Assembly (NCBI RefSeq): GCF_030463535.1 | Contig: NC_132879.1 | Span: 35,264,425 to 35,328,424, forward strand | Reading direction: 5' to 3' | Origin: Salminus brasiliensis | Taxonomy: Eukaryota > Chordata > Actinopteri > Characiformes > Bryconidae | DNA: 64,000 nt | Shown here: positions 48,997-61,860 of the stretch, piece by piece | How the letters are laid out: every line of letters begins with the position of its first letter | How positions within the stretch are numbered: position 1 is the first letter of the stretch | Notes under the pieces: generated by a model | Databases searched by the model: none | Seen by the model: only the letters and a program-made list of their open reading frames with translations | What the model was told of the DNA's origin: nothing | Program-made: the position numbers and the translations under genes

Positions 48997-51900
48997 TCAG
49001 TCTTTATGGGCGTTGCCCTGTGGGGTGATGCTGAAGACCTGGATGCGAAGGTGGGAAGCAATCTGCAGGCACACACCGGTGCAGTATCGCGTCAGGTCCA
49101 CCAGCGACAGGATCTGTTTAACACACACACACAAAAGCAGTGAGTTAGACCAGATTCACAAGGCAGCAAGGTTCGATCTGGCGCACTTAAAAACACAACT
49201 GTAAACAGTATGTTTGTGTACTTTCTAAAGTTGCAGTATTTTACAGTTTTCTTTATCACTTTATCTCCAAAAATGTGTTTGTAACATTAAACAGATGTCA
49301 ATCTAAAACAACTGTAAGATAAGTCATTTTGGAGCATTTATATTGTTCCATTCATCATTAAATCTACATAATGTAAATAAAAACTGCCAGATTCAAATTC
49401 TGCCAAAAAGGAAAGAAAGATACAGCGGCGATATTACTGCTAACTTTAGAGCTGAATTGAACACAAAACAGAACCTAAATCAAACCTGTTCTGCGTATTA
49501 TATTACATGTTATTTGAGTGGAAATTGCTGGTGGTTTTGGTATGATATGAACCAAATGAAATGACTCTTACAGCTGCCTGCCATCCGCAAGCCACTGGTG
49601 TTGGCTTAATACTGACTTAGAATGAAAGTTTAATATGACAGTAATAAGAGTGGCTGCCAAAAAACAATCAATGGTAATGTTACTTCCAAATCTTTGGTCT
49701 TTCACAAGTACAGCCATTGCTCCTTTCTTATTACCCTAATAAATATCCTGCAGGCAGTCTATAAACAAAGCTCCTGATATTACTGATGGGCCTGCAAGAT
49801 GTGACCTCTTTGGTTCAGGCAATAATTCAGAAATACACACACACACACAAGTCTCTTGGGCGCCAGGACACATAATATATATGCCCTCCATTATTTTTTA
49901 TTGATATGTCCCTCTGCTTTACAGTTTATCCTTTAAAATCAAACCAATCAGACGTGATTAAAGTACACATTTAAAACTAACTAAATAAACAAATTAAAAA
50001 TAATAATTATTTAAAAGACTTAATATTTAATATTTTTATAGTATATTTTTTATAAATATATTACTATGAAGTGTACTTTTAATAAAAAAAAATATTTCTC
50101 AGCTAATTTAATGTAATATCTGTTTAATACTTGGGTTAGGTTGAAATACTTGGACATTTTGCAAAGTATATTAAAACAAATTTACTACAATAATTTTCTG
50201 TCAATAACCTAAAATGTCACATAAAATGATTATATACAATTTTACTACATAAAAAAAAGTTTACTACAATCCCAAAAGTTGTTTTGACCCGAATAAATGA
50301 AGTCTGTGGTACGTAAAACTGAATATATCCCACATTATTTGAGTTTGGTATCCCATTCTGATCGTTTTACAGATATTTGATTCAAATCACCTTTTAATAA
50401 TTATTCTGTTGCCATTTCTCCCATACTGATGTTTCTGAAGTCCAGTAACTGAGTTAGCTGTGCTGGTTCACTAATATACAGTGGGCTTGTGTGTGGAATA
50501 CAACCTATTTAAGTAAAACTCACAACTTTTCCATTGGCTCCTGGCACCAACTATTTGCATACTTGGTGTTGTGATCCCCCCAGGGCTACCTTACTCTATA
50601 TGTTCACCTGTAATCTATATAGTGTTGTAGCTGCTAAATGTGGTTTCATATTGGCTGGATGCTATAGTGACCACCAAAGCAGAATTATGCCATCAGCATT
50701 TGTAAAAATTGTAAATGTTAATATGATAGGTAAAATCTACAAGAGGTTTTCAAACCTGGACGTGGAATCCATCCAAACAACTGCATTAACTAGCGCAAGA
50801 AAAAAATCCAGGACTGAAACCTGGACTGACAGTCTTAATGTAAATGTTGTAGTATATTAAAGTATATTAAAGCACATTTCTAATACACTCAGTATATAAA
50901 TATGGTAATATAATAATAATAATAATAATAATTGATACTAATTAAGTACACGTATGGCAAAGTTAGCAAACAAGCAGCACTAATAAACAGCCCACTCCAG
51001 CCCAGTCACGACATGCGTCACACTTCTCCCTCATCTCAGCTCTAGTCTCATTAACTGCATATTTTCTTCATTCAAATTTGGTTCAAAACACTGTGAGAAC
51101 ACTGACTCCTGACTCCATTATTGTGACCTTAAGCTGTGTCTTTATAAAATATATCCCTGTTCATCAGCTATGGGCTTTTTCAGCAGCTCAGACGAAGCTC
51201 AGTGGCTCCCAGGCAGCTTCAGATTACAGCGACTCACCAGTGCAATCCAGAGGACAACATGTTCATCAATAAAGCTGTTGAAGTACTGGTTGAGGAAAAG
51301 CAGTCCAGGGCCAATGAAGGCTGTGTCATGCAGGTGAAGTTCACTCCTGGTCATGTGGGCCACCTGGGGAGTGCACACAAAACTGTTAGCAAGTGAACTG
51401 TTAATGGTTAGCTTAAAGCAGCTCTGTATGCAGCTCACTGAACAGAACAGTATGTTTGTCTATTGCTTTGAACTGTACTGAACTAAGCGATACTCAGGAG
51501 TAACCAGTCCATCGTCAGGAAACCCTTCCTACCCCAATAGGACATTCACGGTTTGCCAATGAGGCTCACCTCATAACCCTGCGATATCAATTTCTCAGAT
51601 TCCTCATATATTATTTCAAGGGGATATTTGACTTAAGAACCACAACACGAACTAGCGGCAAGCACTGCAAGTGGCTGAGCCAAATGACTGAAGTCTGGAT
51701 AAGTCAAAGGACCTCAGAGAACCTCAGCAAGGAGGACAGCAGTAGCACTCACCACCAGCTTGTTGGAGATCTTGGCAATGACCATGCCGAAGGTGAGGAT
51801 GTAGAGGCATGGGTGATGCTCAAACAGTTGGCTGGAGGACTTCTTAAAGATCATGAAGGCCAATGTGAGGATAAGGCCAATGTGCAAGCCAGGTGACAAC

Positions 51901-54900
51901 ACGCTGGTGTCCTACAGGAAATCAGAGTACACACAGTCACAAACAGAGTAACGTATAGCTGGTCATCCGTCAAGATGTGTCAAGATCTTCATCTCCACAT
52001 GGGAAAAATGAGATCACAATAATTTCACACTGGAGTGGTCGAATCCAATGTCCTAGTCCAATTACATTAGCGATATCAAGACCACTTACTGCCACAGTAG
52101 AGCCATTTTTGCCCACTCCACCACTCAGGATGACAGAGAAGTAGTTGAAGGTTGAAAGCAGAAATCCTCCGATGATGCCCATAATTGGCAAGGTCTGCAA
52201 CCTAATGCCGAGCACAGGCAACTACAACCAAGTAAACAAAACATTTCATTGGAAAGACAGTTTAAACAACCCCTCTTTCTAGTTTCTCATCTCTAAAGCT
52301 GTGAAAAGAGGTAATGGTTCCGTCATCAACCAGACGTCTTGGAGTGTGAGCAATAAGAGAGAGGTTCAGGTTAACTGATGCAGTGAGGGGGCCTGATAGG
52401 ATGCCGTAGGCAAAGCCTTAAACACTCATTTTCACACTGACCTTCATTCATCAAGTAGCTTAGAGTAAAATTTTTTTGTTATTCAGGAATTTCATCTATA
52501 GCATTCAAACTCACATCCAAGTCAAACTGTGTGTAACACTTCATCTGCAGTTAACCCATCAAAATCACTGTCAATATTTTTTTTGTGTACATACAGACAT
52601 GTATATGTGCATGCAGAAACAGTGCTGTCTGGGAGCTACCTTATTGTATTGCTGTATAAAAGATAAGTACAAGATTTATGTTCTTGCAGGACACACTATG
52701 TTTTTTAACCCACAAGTGAGCCTCTTTTTGCAGGATGTGCACAAATTGCAGCTTGCCTCCTGTAGATTACATGCAAATAAAGGATTTGACGCATGACATG
52801 TGCAAACAGTGTGTTAATGAGGAACTTGCGAGCAGACACTTTTCTGCACACTAAAAATGACTCATCAGTTGCGCTCGAAACTTCTCTATTTTTATGTCTA
52901 CAGCTGATACAGACGTTTACAGCTATCTGGTGAATCCGACACAGAGTAGCTAGTACAATGTTTAGTGTGTTATGTGCTCATTTCTAAGCAAATTCAAGGA
53001 ATAAAATAAAAGGATCTTCCCAGGCAAGATATGCTTTCTGATTGCATGCTTATTGGTTAATGCTTTTTCATAAGATCACAAGAGTGTCTGCGAGTGCGTT
53101 TAACAGACCTGCAGACTGCATAAAGTAATAGTATACATATGTGTACATACCGTGGTCTCCCAAAGACTCACTCCTCCAAAGGCTGACATCACATACATAA
53201 TTATGATGGCAATCTGAACCTCTGTCACATCAACACTGGGGAAAAAACAAAGTAAGGTAAAACACTGAACATTTATTTTATCTCTACACAAATCTTGGAG
53301 ATTAAGTAATTATAATACACAAGCTAATTCACACATGAACATAAGTCAGCACTATAACTTACAACTATAACTTCGGCACTACATCTGCTTAAAATATTAA
53401 GATCTCAGTTTGGCCTTTCTTTGTTTTTGTTCCACATACTCACCTATTTGACATATGTACTAATATAAGGCTAAAGTTTATTACAGTGTTCCCACAGGTC
53501 TGAAGCAAATTGGAGGATCACCCTGGTAGTTCGGGGGTATATGAATGTTATCGCTGTCCAATGCAAAAAAAAATACATGCATCTGCAAAATGGTGAGCTT
53601 ACAGGAGAATGTAAAAATGCTCTTAACTTTGAATGAGTCAATGTGAAATAAGAGTTTATGCCAAGAAATTTAGAGCATTTCTATTGGTCCATTCATCCAG
53701 ACTTACTTACACAGTGTACAGAGATGTTATAGCTTGGAGAAAACTAAAAACGGACATAAATGGAGCCACGTTTTTCATTGGACAGCAGCGATATATGGAT
53801 AACAAAACCTTGAGTAATTTATCAAGTAAATGAATGTTAAACCTTTTATGTTTTTGGAGATTAGTGGGTAGCAACACCACCTTCCTACAGTTCTATAGAA
53901 CTGTGTGGGGGCACTGTATTCAGTGTTGTGTCTGAGGTTTGAAACTGAACACTGTGTACTGTATTTTCACTTCTTATGTACTCACATGCCGAAACGGAGT
54001 GTTCCAGACACATACGTCTGCCAGTGTGCACAGAAGAACATGAACATGCCCACGAAGCCGCAAAAGAACATCCAGTTTGGGTGAGCACCGATTCCAGCAG
54101 ATATACATGTCCCCACAGCAACAAACACTGCAAAGAGGACAAAAGAAGACTGAGAACAAATCACAGGTAAAGAGCAACATCCAAAGAAGCCTACCTACAA
54201 ACAGGCTGCACACAATTTGGAAAAAAAAGTATTTTCAAGCTGGTATATTGAGGTCGGCCTCAGTTCAAACCCTTTCTTCTCCTACTCATAACTACAAACC
54301 TCACATATCTGTTTCATCGTTTGTAGTTACTGAATCTTCTACTGTACATAACTTTGCTATAATAAAGTAACTATGCAATAATAGCTTAATATAAACAGTG
54401 GGGGTTCATTACTGATATTTATTATTAGATTTTGAGGCAACCAAGACACTAAAAAAAACTAATTAACAAGAAAAAAAACAGGTCTGCAAAGGAAGGACCA
54501 TATGGCTGTCTGTTCTCTACCTCATGGATCAGGTTTTCCTCATCTGTTTTTGGCTTAACCGTATTTTCCTTAAAAGCTGTCTAACCTCACCACAGTGTTT
54601 TTGTCGAGATGAAACATGAATATGATGCGACGGTTCAAAAACAGAAACAGGGTCTGCATCATAAATGGTCAACAAACAAAACACTCTGAGCACGAAAGCC
54701 TGAGAGAAAGAGACAGAGATACTTAAAGAGATTTTAAAAAGTAGTTTGTACCTGTAGAGACAGCATCACAGCCGTGGTCAAAGAGCTCCCCCAGTGCGGA
54801 GCTACTGTTGGTTCTCCGCGCTTGCTTTCCGTCTATGGCATCCAGTGATTGGTAGATAAAGAGGCCTAAGGCGCTGAGAATAAAGGCCCATGCTGGAGCC

Positions 54901-57900
54901 TAGAGAGACAAAGGGAGACATGAACAGAGATTACTGTAAAAACCAAAGGACTGGTGTATACCTACATCAGATACAGCTGAAAGTACAGTGTTATGCAAAA
55001 GTGTGGGCACTCCTGACACAAAATGACACATTCTGGGTTTTGTTCTTTCAATTGACAAGTAGTAAACACAGCCTCTGACATGAGGACACATTAATACAGC
55101 TATCAGTTCAGCTACATGGCCATTTGTTTGTGTGTGTGTGTATTCTATAGCATGTGCCAGCTAATAAAATTTTATTACTTTAACTATCCGTTTTATGTAC
55201 AAATTTTTATTAATTAAAGGTTGCACAGACACGCACACACACACACATGCACAATTCTGCTCATAAAAGGCTTTGTAAGAACCCAACAACTGATGGGCTG
55301 AAAGCAGGGTGCTGTGCAGGGGTTAAGCACTGAGAGGAGAAGGGGCCGCTGTACTGGAGTACTGGAACAGAGCCCGGCACAACATAAACACAAAGCAGTT
55401 TTATGAAAAGCAGCTGACTTGTTTACCAGTCCGTGCTGATGCTCCCTAGCCAAATCAAATACAAGCACAAAGACACACTCTCTGTACGGGGTGAATCACA
55501 CAATCAGTTATCATCTCAAAATAACGCTGAATCTGTGAATGGGAGGACGCAGTGAGGAGCTCATTTCGGTTCACTGAAACAGCATTGGAGGAAATTAGCA
55601 GAATGTTTAGGTGAAGCTGGACTACTGCATTAACAGTCCTGCAACATCTCTGTGTGACTGGTTAACAAATCCAGCTACATACACATCAATCAGCCATAAC
55701 ATTAATACCTCCTCCAACCTCCTACACTCATTCGTCCATTAAATCAGCTCACCTTACCACACAGGAGCACTGTGTAGTTCTATAATTCTGTAGTCCATCT
55801 GTTTCTATGCATTCTCAACACTGCAGTGATACTGACATGGTGTACTCTGTTGGACACTCAAACCTAGCTGGGTCAGAGACTCATCTGTTGCTACACAGTT
55901 TGTGTTAGTCATCCACTAGTCCTTCATCAGTGGTCACAGGAAGCTGCTGGCTGGATATTTCTGGTTGGCAGACCAGTTCTTTGTCCAGCATTGACGGTAA
56001 TGTGTTTAAAAACTCCAGCAGCACTGCTGCACTGATCCACTCATATCAGCGCAACACACACTACTAACACACCACCACTGGAGTGCTGAGAATGACCCAC
56101 CACCCAAATACTACCTGCTCTGTGGTGTGGTGGTCAGTCCTGTGGGGTCCTGCCCATTGAAGAACAGGGTGAAGGGAGGCTAACAGAGTATGCAAAGAAA
56201 CATACTGACTACGGTCTGCAATTATAGTGTGCTATAATATAAGTGCTCCCATATGGTCAGCGGAGCTGATAAAGTGGACACTGAGTAAAGAAACATTACC
56301 CCCTAACTACCAAATGAGGTGGAGTTAATGTTATGGCTGACCGGTGTGTAGTCCCAGTTCCTACATGTTAATGTATCAGCATGAGCAAACACGGACATGA
56401 AAAATATCAGAAAATGGCATCAGGCCCATTCCCATTCCCACATCTGGTCATCCCTAGTGTCCTGTGATGAAATAATTTCAGTCATTTGTATGTGTGTGAA
56501 AGAGGGAGAGAGAGAGGGAGGGAGGGAGGGAGACTCTGAGGGAGTTCTGACAAGTATGTATGCATGTTTGCACGTCAGCTAGAATCCTCCACTCGTTTCC
56601 TGGAGGTTGGACAGGTTATCAGGGTTCATACAAAAGCTCTTATTCATCTATTTTCCGTTCTCTTTTTTTCTATTGTTGTTTTTTTCCAGCATAACAACAC
56701 TGTTTCTGCTAGTTGCTGCTAATGTGATGTAAAGGCATTTTAGGAGTTGGTACAGATGAATATGAATATTCAAGAAGTGGTACAGAAAGAAAAAATGACT
56801 CTGGAACAACACAAACAAGTCTGACAGGTTGACAGTATCCCAATGCATCATGGTATTCCTCTGAGTTCCTTGTATGACCTGAACAAAAGCAACTTCCTTA
56901 CTTGAAGTTTAGCTTTGGCTAAGATAGGATCAGAGCTCAGTGCTCAGCAGCAGCCTGTCTTCTGGGGTATGGGGTATGATTCACGAGATACATACAGTAC
57001 CAAAGTGTCTGGCTTTCTGTAGCTGCGTATCTGGAGACGCTCTTGCTGGAGGTGATGCATTGGGATACTGTATTGGGTTCTTACTGTGGAGCAGTCGAGT
57101 GTTTGGGTAGTTCGTACCCCCCTCATATGATGCTACCAGCAGTGGCGGGGTGAAGGTTAGCAAGTGCTTCCGCCATCCAATCAGCGAGAGCTAACTGCCA
57201 GTCCTGGTAACATTTTAGCCATCCAGAGAGAGGCCAAACAGGTGGCTGTGGCATCACTGGGAATCAAAGATGAAATACTAGATGTGTATCAGTATGGATG
57301 TTGTCTGATAGGGATGTCAGGAGAACTTAATAAGACTTTGGAGCCAATACCAAAAATTCTAACGTGTGATTTCTCCTGAACTGACGAGGGGCGGCATCTG
57401 ATGCAAAGTGCGGAAGAAAGGTACTACAAAAACAAGTGTGTGGGTAAGGGCAGGTGAGGAAACTGCGACTCATAGCCTATGCTGGACTTGACAGTAGGAA
57501 CCAGGTCAGTGCTCTTGTTCCGATCAACGAGAGCACTGACCTGGTTCCTAGCCTCAAGTCCAGCATAGGCTTTTAACCATGAAGTGTGATCTAGTGATCA
57601 TGATGGGTCATTTACAGCTTCCAGGTCATGGCACAGCAGTCTACAGTGGTACCCAGCCTGAGCATTAAACACAAAGAGGTAAACTTGATACTATGAAGCG
57701 GGTCAGTGCTCTTCTTGTTCCAATCAAAAACATCCCAGTTTTACCTGCTTGTGTTTAATGCCCAGGCTGGGTACCACTGTGGACTGTTGTGCCATTACAG
57801 TTTTAAGAGTTTTAGAGCATATAGTCTGTTTAAAAGACTCAAAGGCTTCATGCCACTGTTTTTCTTTTGTAATAATAGTATTTTGTGGCGTATTTGTGTT

Positions 57901-60900
57901 ATTTATTACACCTAGGCTATTTTTCAAACCCTGTTCCTGTTCAAATACATTAAATTAATTGCTTTATATTTTCAGTGTAATTGATGCAGACTACCAAGTA
58001 TCTGGTTTTGTGGCATTCCTATTTGCAGGTACGTCAAATTTGATCCTAGCTGGTATTTAAAATGGCACCGAGCCACCTCTAATGACTACATGTCAGCTGA
58101 GTCTTTTACATTATCTGATAGCTCTGCGATCGCTCATCCACAAGTGTGAATTTAAAGAACCTTCCGAAGTGTGACCAAACACACCTGACTTTTATTAGAG
58201 AGACCACATTTTACACTGACTGTTAGGACTCTGAGGCGCGTCAGTACTTCACATTTTCACAAACACCAATACAACCTTTTCAGTCCACGCAGCTAATCTG
58301 AGCGGCGTGTTGCGCAATTGCCATTTTCGCTTCACCTTAGGGAAAGCTGCCATTGCGTTCTTATCTACTGTAGGTTCCTCCGGAAGTGATCCTGTATCGT
58401 TTACCAGCAACTTTGTGAAGGATGGCACTACAGACAAATAGTCTAGCAAATGAATGCTTAATATCTTCAGGTCCAATCAATCAAACATGTCGTTACAATA
58501 ACCTGCATTTTAGCCACAGCCATATCAACACACTTTTATAATTACAATTATATTATGTCTATATTTATTAGTAAGTAATACTTACTTAACACTTCACTAC
58601 ACTGTATGTAGCATTTATGCTCAACCAGCCAATGCATTTAGTGACCACCTCACCTCATAGCAGAGCTATTGTTAGTTAGACAAGAGCTGACCTCATTCCT
58701 TTGTTTGGCTACAGAATTCCGCAGACCTTTTGCCAACAGGGACAAAGGTGAGGCTTTATCTTACATTGCTCCACTGCAGTAACAGGTGGGTTCACCTCTG
58801 ATAGGGACTTGCTGATCCTGGTGGCAATAAACTAGGAGCAGCGGAATCCGGACTTTGCCTGAAGGCCGCAGTAGGCAGATCCTGATATAAGCAAGGGGTT
58901 ATGTCCATACACACACACACTACTAACTAACATGGGTTAGACTGAACCCAGGTCACTGCGTGTGGAAAATGTCAAAGGTCGAGTGACAGATAAAGAAGCA
59001 GGACAGATAAAGCCTGTTTGCGGTAGCTGATTTGTGCTGGACAGAGAATACACTATCAAGGCTGCTATTTAACGTAATGTTCCTGTTGATCATTCGACTG
59101 TCTGCCGGCAAGCCGTGATTCATGTAGTGTTGTGCGTATTCTGGGTAGAACAATGTTCATGTGAGAAATGATGACAAGGGATTTTTTTTTTACAGGTTTT
59201 AGGAAGTGATAACACTTTTCACTTCTACAAGTGACGACGGCATGACTAGCATAGTGAGTATTTCTAAACTCCGGTCCTGGAGGCCCTACCTGCTCCCAAC
59301 ACCAACGTCTGATTCAACTAACCAGCTTTTTTATTAACAAGCCCTTTAAAGTTGCAGGGGGTGTGTTAACCCCTTAAACAGTCTTTGGCCTTCCGGCGGG
59401 CTGAAAGTGTTATTAGAAACTTCTATTAGCAGAGAATAGCCCTGCCAGTTTGTACAGAAGTCACTGTAGTTACTGAGTAATACACCCTAGCCTTGCTGTG
59501 ATAAGGGGTTGAAGCAGGGAGCTTCCAGGACCAGGCTTGAGTAGCACTGGACTAGCATATTATTTGTTAATGCACTGGCATTCACAGAGGGTCTAGAAGA
59601 ACAGCTCAAATGGTGTCTATCAGTTTTTAGTTGGTCCTCCTCTGGCCTCCTCTTGCCCCACACCATTTCGGTAGTTTTTCACAGTGTTTTCTTAAAACTC
59701 ATGATACAGTGTCTACCGTTCCTCCCCAAATGACGGATTACAATTTCTATACTACCAAATTGGCTGATGATCATTTAAACAACATTATTAACTCTTTAAT
59801 AGAGCCAAACTGCCATTTCAACTTCTAAATAGAAGCTCAGTCGCCCACAGTCAACACACATCTGCTCAAAATCAACATAATAAGTGGTTGGATTGCTTGT
59901 TTAGAGGCAAAAATATGGTAATTCTGATGCACCCCTACTTGATCTTAATCATGGATGACCAAACTATTTGTCTCAAGAGACCACAGTGTAATGCTTGTGG
60001 TGGGTTAAGGGGCAGAGGGCCAAGCTGACTAGCAGCTATCAGCTAGCAACTCCTTGCCCTTATGTTTTCACACTTTGCCAGAAGATTGTCGCTGTTCAAT
60101 GAGAAAAACACGTATTTCCAACACAGAAGAAGACTAAATTGTGCTTAACTAATGTAAAGTAGGATTATTCCAAGTATTTTGGATTCAAGTAGTAAGAATT
60201 TCTATTGATCTCTTCATCGAGAATTATTAACACGGTGTACAGAAGCAGCTACAGGGTTCAAACCATGGAGAAACTAAAAACGGACAAAAATGGAGCTACA
60301 TGTTTTTCAGTGGACAGCAAAAGGCCTCCAAATCTCCAACACTGCTTGTTACTCTCCTTTACCTTGTAACTGCTTGCTACATCTGTATTGTTGTATATCA
60401 CATATGATTATATTATAAACGTAGGCTGTATAACAAATGTGTTCTCTCACTGAATGGGGGAGTCAGAGTTTAGGCCACTTACTGACAGGTCAAATCGTCA
60501 GGCCACATTTTCTTCACCGCTGTCCACAGACCTCAGGTTATAGTGGGTGTTTTTTTCTTCTCCACACATTTCTCAACACAGTCCCTCAAGTTCTTAAGGC
60601 TGCCTAAATCTGGGGACTGTGTTGTTCATGACTTCACCTGACCTTCCTCACTACACCTGATGAGCGGTCTGGATTAGTTCTGCATTGTCTTGTTGACACA
60701 TCAAGTCAATCTGTGTAATTATCCAGCAAATACCTCCACCAACGCTGATAAGCATCCGTGTATGACATCTGTACACCTCAGGGGGTTCTTTTTATGAACG
60801 TCAGTGTATAACAATAATGTCACTATATCATCGCTGTCAAGCAAAAAACTCATATCTCCACATTAGTCAATGTAAAGGTCCTTTTAGAGCATTTCTATCG

Positions 60901-61618
60901 GTCCATTCATCATAAATTTTTAGATTCAAATGAGGTAAAAAAGTGAAAAACATCCTAAATGGATCTACAAGGCATTTGCATGACAGACGAAATGCTGTAT
61001 GATGACCACAGGTTTTTTTGGTTGTGCATACGATGACTGACATGATCCTCCTAATGAGCTGTAATGACGGTCAGTGGGTTTCTGACCACAAGTGAGGAGT
61101 GTGTAATGGTTTTCCTAATCACAGGTGTTGAGGGTACGTGTCTGACCAGTACTCAGTTAGCTGTGATAAACAGACCCCACCACAGGCTGAAGAACAGAGG
61201 CACTTGTTTACTGCTCCTGCCTCAGCGCTTCTGCTCTGTGGAGATAACAGGGCTCAGTAGAGCCAGGCTGGCACACTAGCAGACTCCTGCCCCTGCTTTG
61301 TTTACACAGCCCAGCAGAGCTCAAACAGGCCGAGCCAGAGAGCCGGGAAGCGGGGTTCAGCAGCGCCCCTGCTCTTACCTCCTCCGTCCCGGTAGGGCAG
61401 TAGTACACCAGGATGACAGTCGTGATGATGTTGATGACAAGTCCTGTAATGGTGAGCGTGTTGGGCGCGACCCATGTGGGGACCTGCAGGACCAGCCAGT
61501 TCCAGTAGATCTGGCAGGGCGGCTCAAACAGAGAGCGGCCGGCCGCGCTGTACTTGTGCTCCTCCAGCCGCCGGAGCTGAGCGGCGGACAGGGGCTCCGG
61601 CCACGGCCACCGCGGCAT
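48997..61618 (-). CDS. chpt1: cholinephosphotransferase 1 (8 coding exons, 382 aa)
   Basis: Coding exons on the minus strand: 61618-61379, 54899-54752, 54127-53986, 53235-53151, 52221-52090, 51911-51753, 51363-51238 and 49113-48997; 1149 nt in one frame. CHPT1 transfers phosphocholine from CDP-choline to diacylglycerol, the last step of Kennedy-pathway phosphatidylcholine synthesis, in Golgi/ER membranes. Seen: N-terminal [20 protein letters not shown]; the CDP-alcohol phosphotransferase signature DG-x2-AR-x8-G-x3-D-x3-D as D103, G104, A107, R108, G117, D121 and D125; [11 protein letters not shown] (exon 3); GGVGKNGST (exon 5); and many membrane helices. The match to human CHPT1 exceeds that expected of CEPT1, and synteny agrees. 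The start ATG at 61618 is the first in frame. The tail ends [13 protein letters not shown], making the protein about 24 residues shorter than human (406), mostly at the C terminus. The exon 8 acceptor follows a short TG run. Confidence 0.94.
49200..51190. other. chpt1 intron 7, mostly without features
   Basis: AT-rich. The stretch at 49325-49400 (GGAGCATTTATATTGTTCCA, then TTCATCATTA) looks like a diverged copy of the small element at 53549-53793. A (CA)n lies at 49838-49850 and a (TAA)n at 50908-50932. Confidence 0.4.
53549..53793. mobile_element. MITE with TATCGCTGTCCAATG termini, copy 1
   Basis: The left end is TATCGCTGTCCAATGCAAAA. The right end, inverted, is TATCGCTGCTGTCCAATGAA. The interior has AGAGCATTTCTATTGGTCCA, ACAGTGTACAGAGATG and AAACTAAAAACGGACA, repeated in the copy at 60086-60330. 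About 245 bp, non-coding, in chpt1 intron 3. Confidence 0.65.
54128..54750. other. chpt1 intron 2, no further feature
   Basis: Unique sequence, no exon or repeat recognised. Confidence 0.4.
54975..55090 (+). repeat. terminal fragment of a DNA transposon
   Basis: ACAGTGTTATGCAAAAGTGT followed by GGGCACTCC is the end signature of a fish Tc1-like/MITE family. A similar sequence is at 28024-28060. Only the end is present. Confidence 0.45.
55682..56348. mobile_element. 667-bp non-autonomous element with Tc1-like termini and TA flanks
   Basis: The left end is CACATCAATCAGCCATAACA. The right end, inverted, is CACACCGGTCAGCCATAACA. TA flanks both sides, as for Tc1 insertions. The terminus matches that of the autonomous family at 23022 (ACCGATCAGCCATAACAT), but the interior has no transposase and instead matches the diverged copy at 1585-2065. 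It sits in chpt1 intron 1. Confidence 0.75.
57474..57571. repeat. 98-nt hairpin, 42-nt arms with three mismatches
   Basis: The left arm starts AGCCTATGCTGGACTTGA and ends AACCAGGTCAGTGCTCT. The right arm starts AGAGCACTGACCTGGTT and ends TCAAGTCCAGCATAGGCT. The loop is about 14 nt (TGTTCCGATCAACG). 39 of 42 arm positions pair. In chpt1 intron 1. Confidence 0.85.
57628..57795. repeat. 168-nt hairpin, about 60-nt arms, related loop
   Basis: The left arm begins ATGGCACAGCAGTCTACAGT and contains GTACCCAGCCTGAGCATTAA. The right arm contains TTAATGCCCAGGCTGGGTAC and ends ACTGTTGTGCCAT. About 90 percent of arm positions pair. Its loop holds GGGTCAGTGCTCTTCTTGTT and CCAATCAA, a diverged copy of the core of the hairpin at 57474-57571. 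Confidence 0.8.
59255..59565. mobile_element. older repeat interrupted by a MITE
   Basis: The left part (ACTCCGGTCCTGGAGGCCCT) and right part (GCTTCCAGGACCAGGCTTGA) are inverted-like ends of a common fish element. They are split by the MITE at 59368-59510, so this is a nested insertion. Confidence 0.5.
59368..59510. mobile_element. 143-bp MITE, copy 2 (AACCCCTTA termini)
   Basis: Ends AACCCCTTA and TAAGGGGTT. The interior matches the copy at 6938-7075 (GGGCTGAAAGTGTTATTA, AGAATAGCCCT, ACTGAGTAATACACC). In chpt1 intron 1. Confidence 0.7.
60086..60330. mobile_element. MITE with TGTCGCTGTTCAATG termini, copy 2
   Basis: The left end is TTGTCGCTGTTCAATGAGAA. The right end holds GTTTTTCAGTGGACAGCA. 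The interior shares GGAGAAACTAAAAACGGACA and ATGGAGCTACATG with copy 1 at 53549. Confidence 0.6.
60822..61005. mobile_element. diverged third copy of the same MITE
   Basis: The left end is ATCATCGCTGTCAAGCAAAA and the interior contains AGAGCATTTCTATCGGTCCA. The right end is eroded. Confidence 0.45.
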
Positions 61619-61860
61619 GGCGCCCGGAGCCAGCGCACACACCCAGCCAAAACCAAGCGGGGTCGAGGTCGCTCCGAGTGTCCACCGAGGAAAGGGTTCC
61701 GCGAAGGCTACGGGTGCGCAGACATGCCGAAGAGCGCAGCGGCACTTTCCCCTCCTCCGGGGAGCTGGCGAGACGAGCCACAAGAGCAGGAAGCTGCGGC
61801 CCGGAAGTGGACGCAGCCAGGGCTGTGCTCCAATTACAGGAGTGCAGCACTGTGTACTAG
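61619..61860 (-). promoter_or_regulatory. chpt1: chpt1 CpG-rich promoter and 5' leader
   Basis: GC- and CpG-dense sequence continuous with exon 1. A CCGGAAGTG ETS-type motif is at 61801-61809 and a CCAAT box at 61830-61834. No TATA box is evident, as for a housekeeping gene. Long open frames here on both strands come from GC content, not genes. Confidence 0.6.

Noticed and set aside
50534-50860. 108-codon plus-strand frame in chpt1 intron 7
   Set aside because: No recognisable family, no splice context, and AT-rich composition like the surrounding intron.
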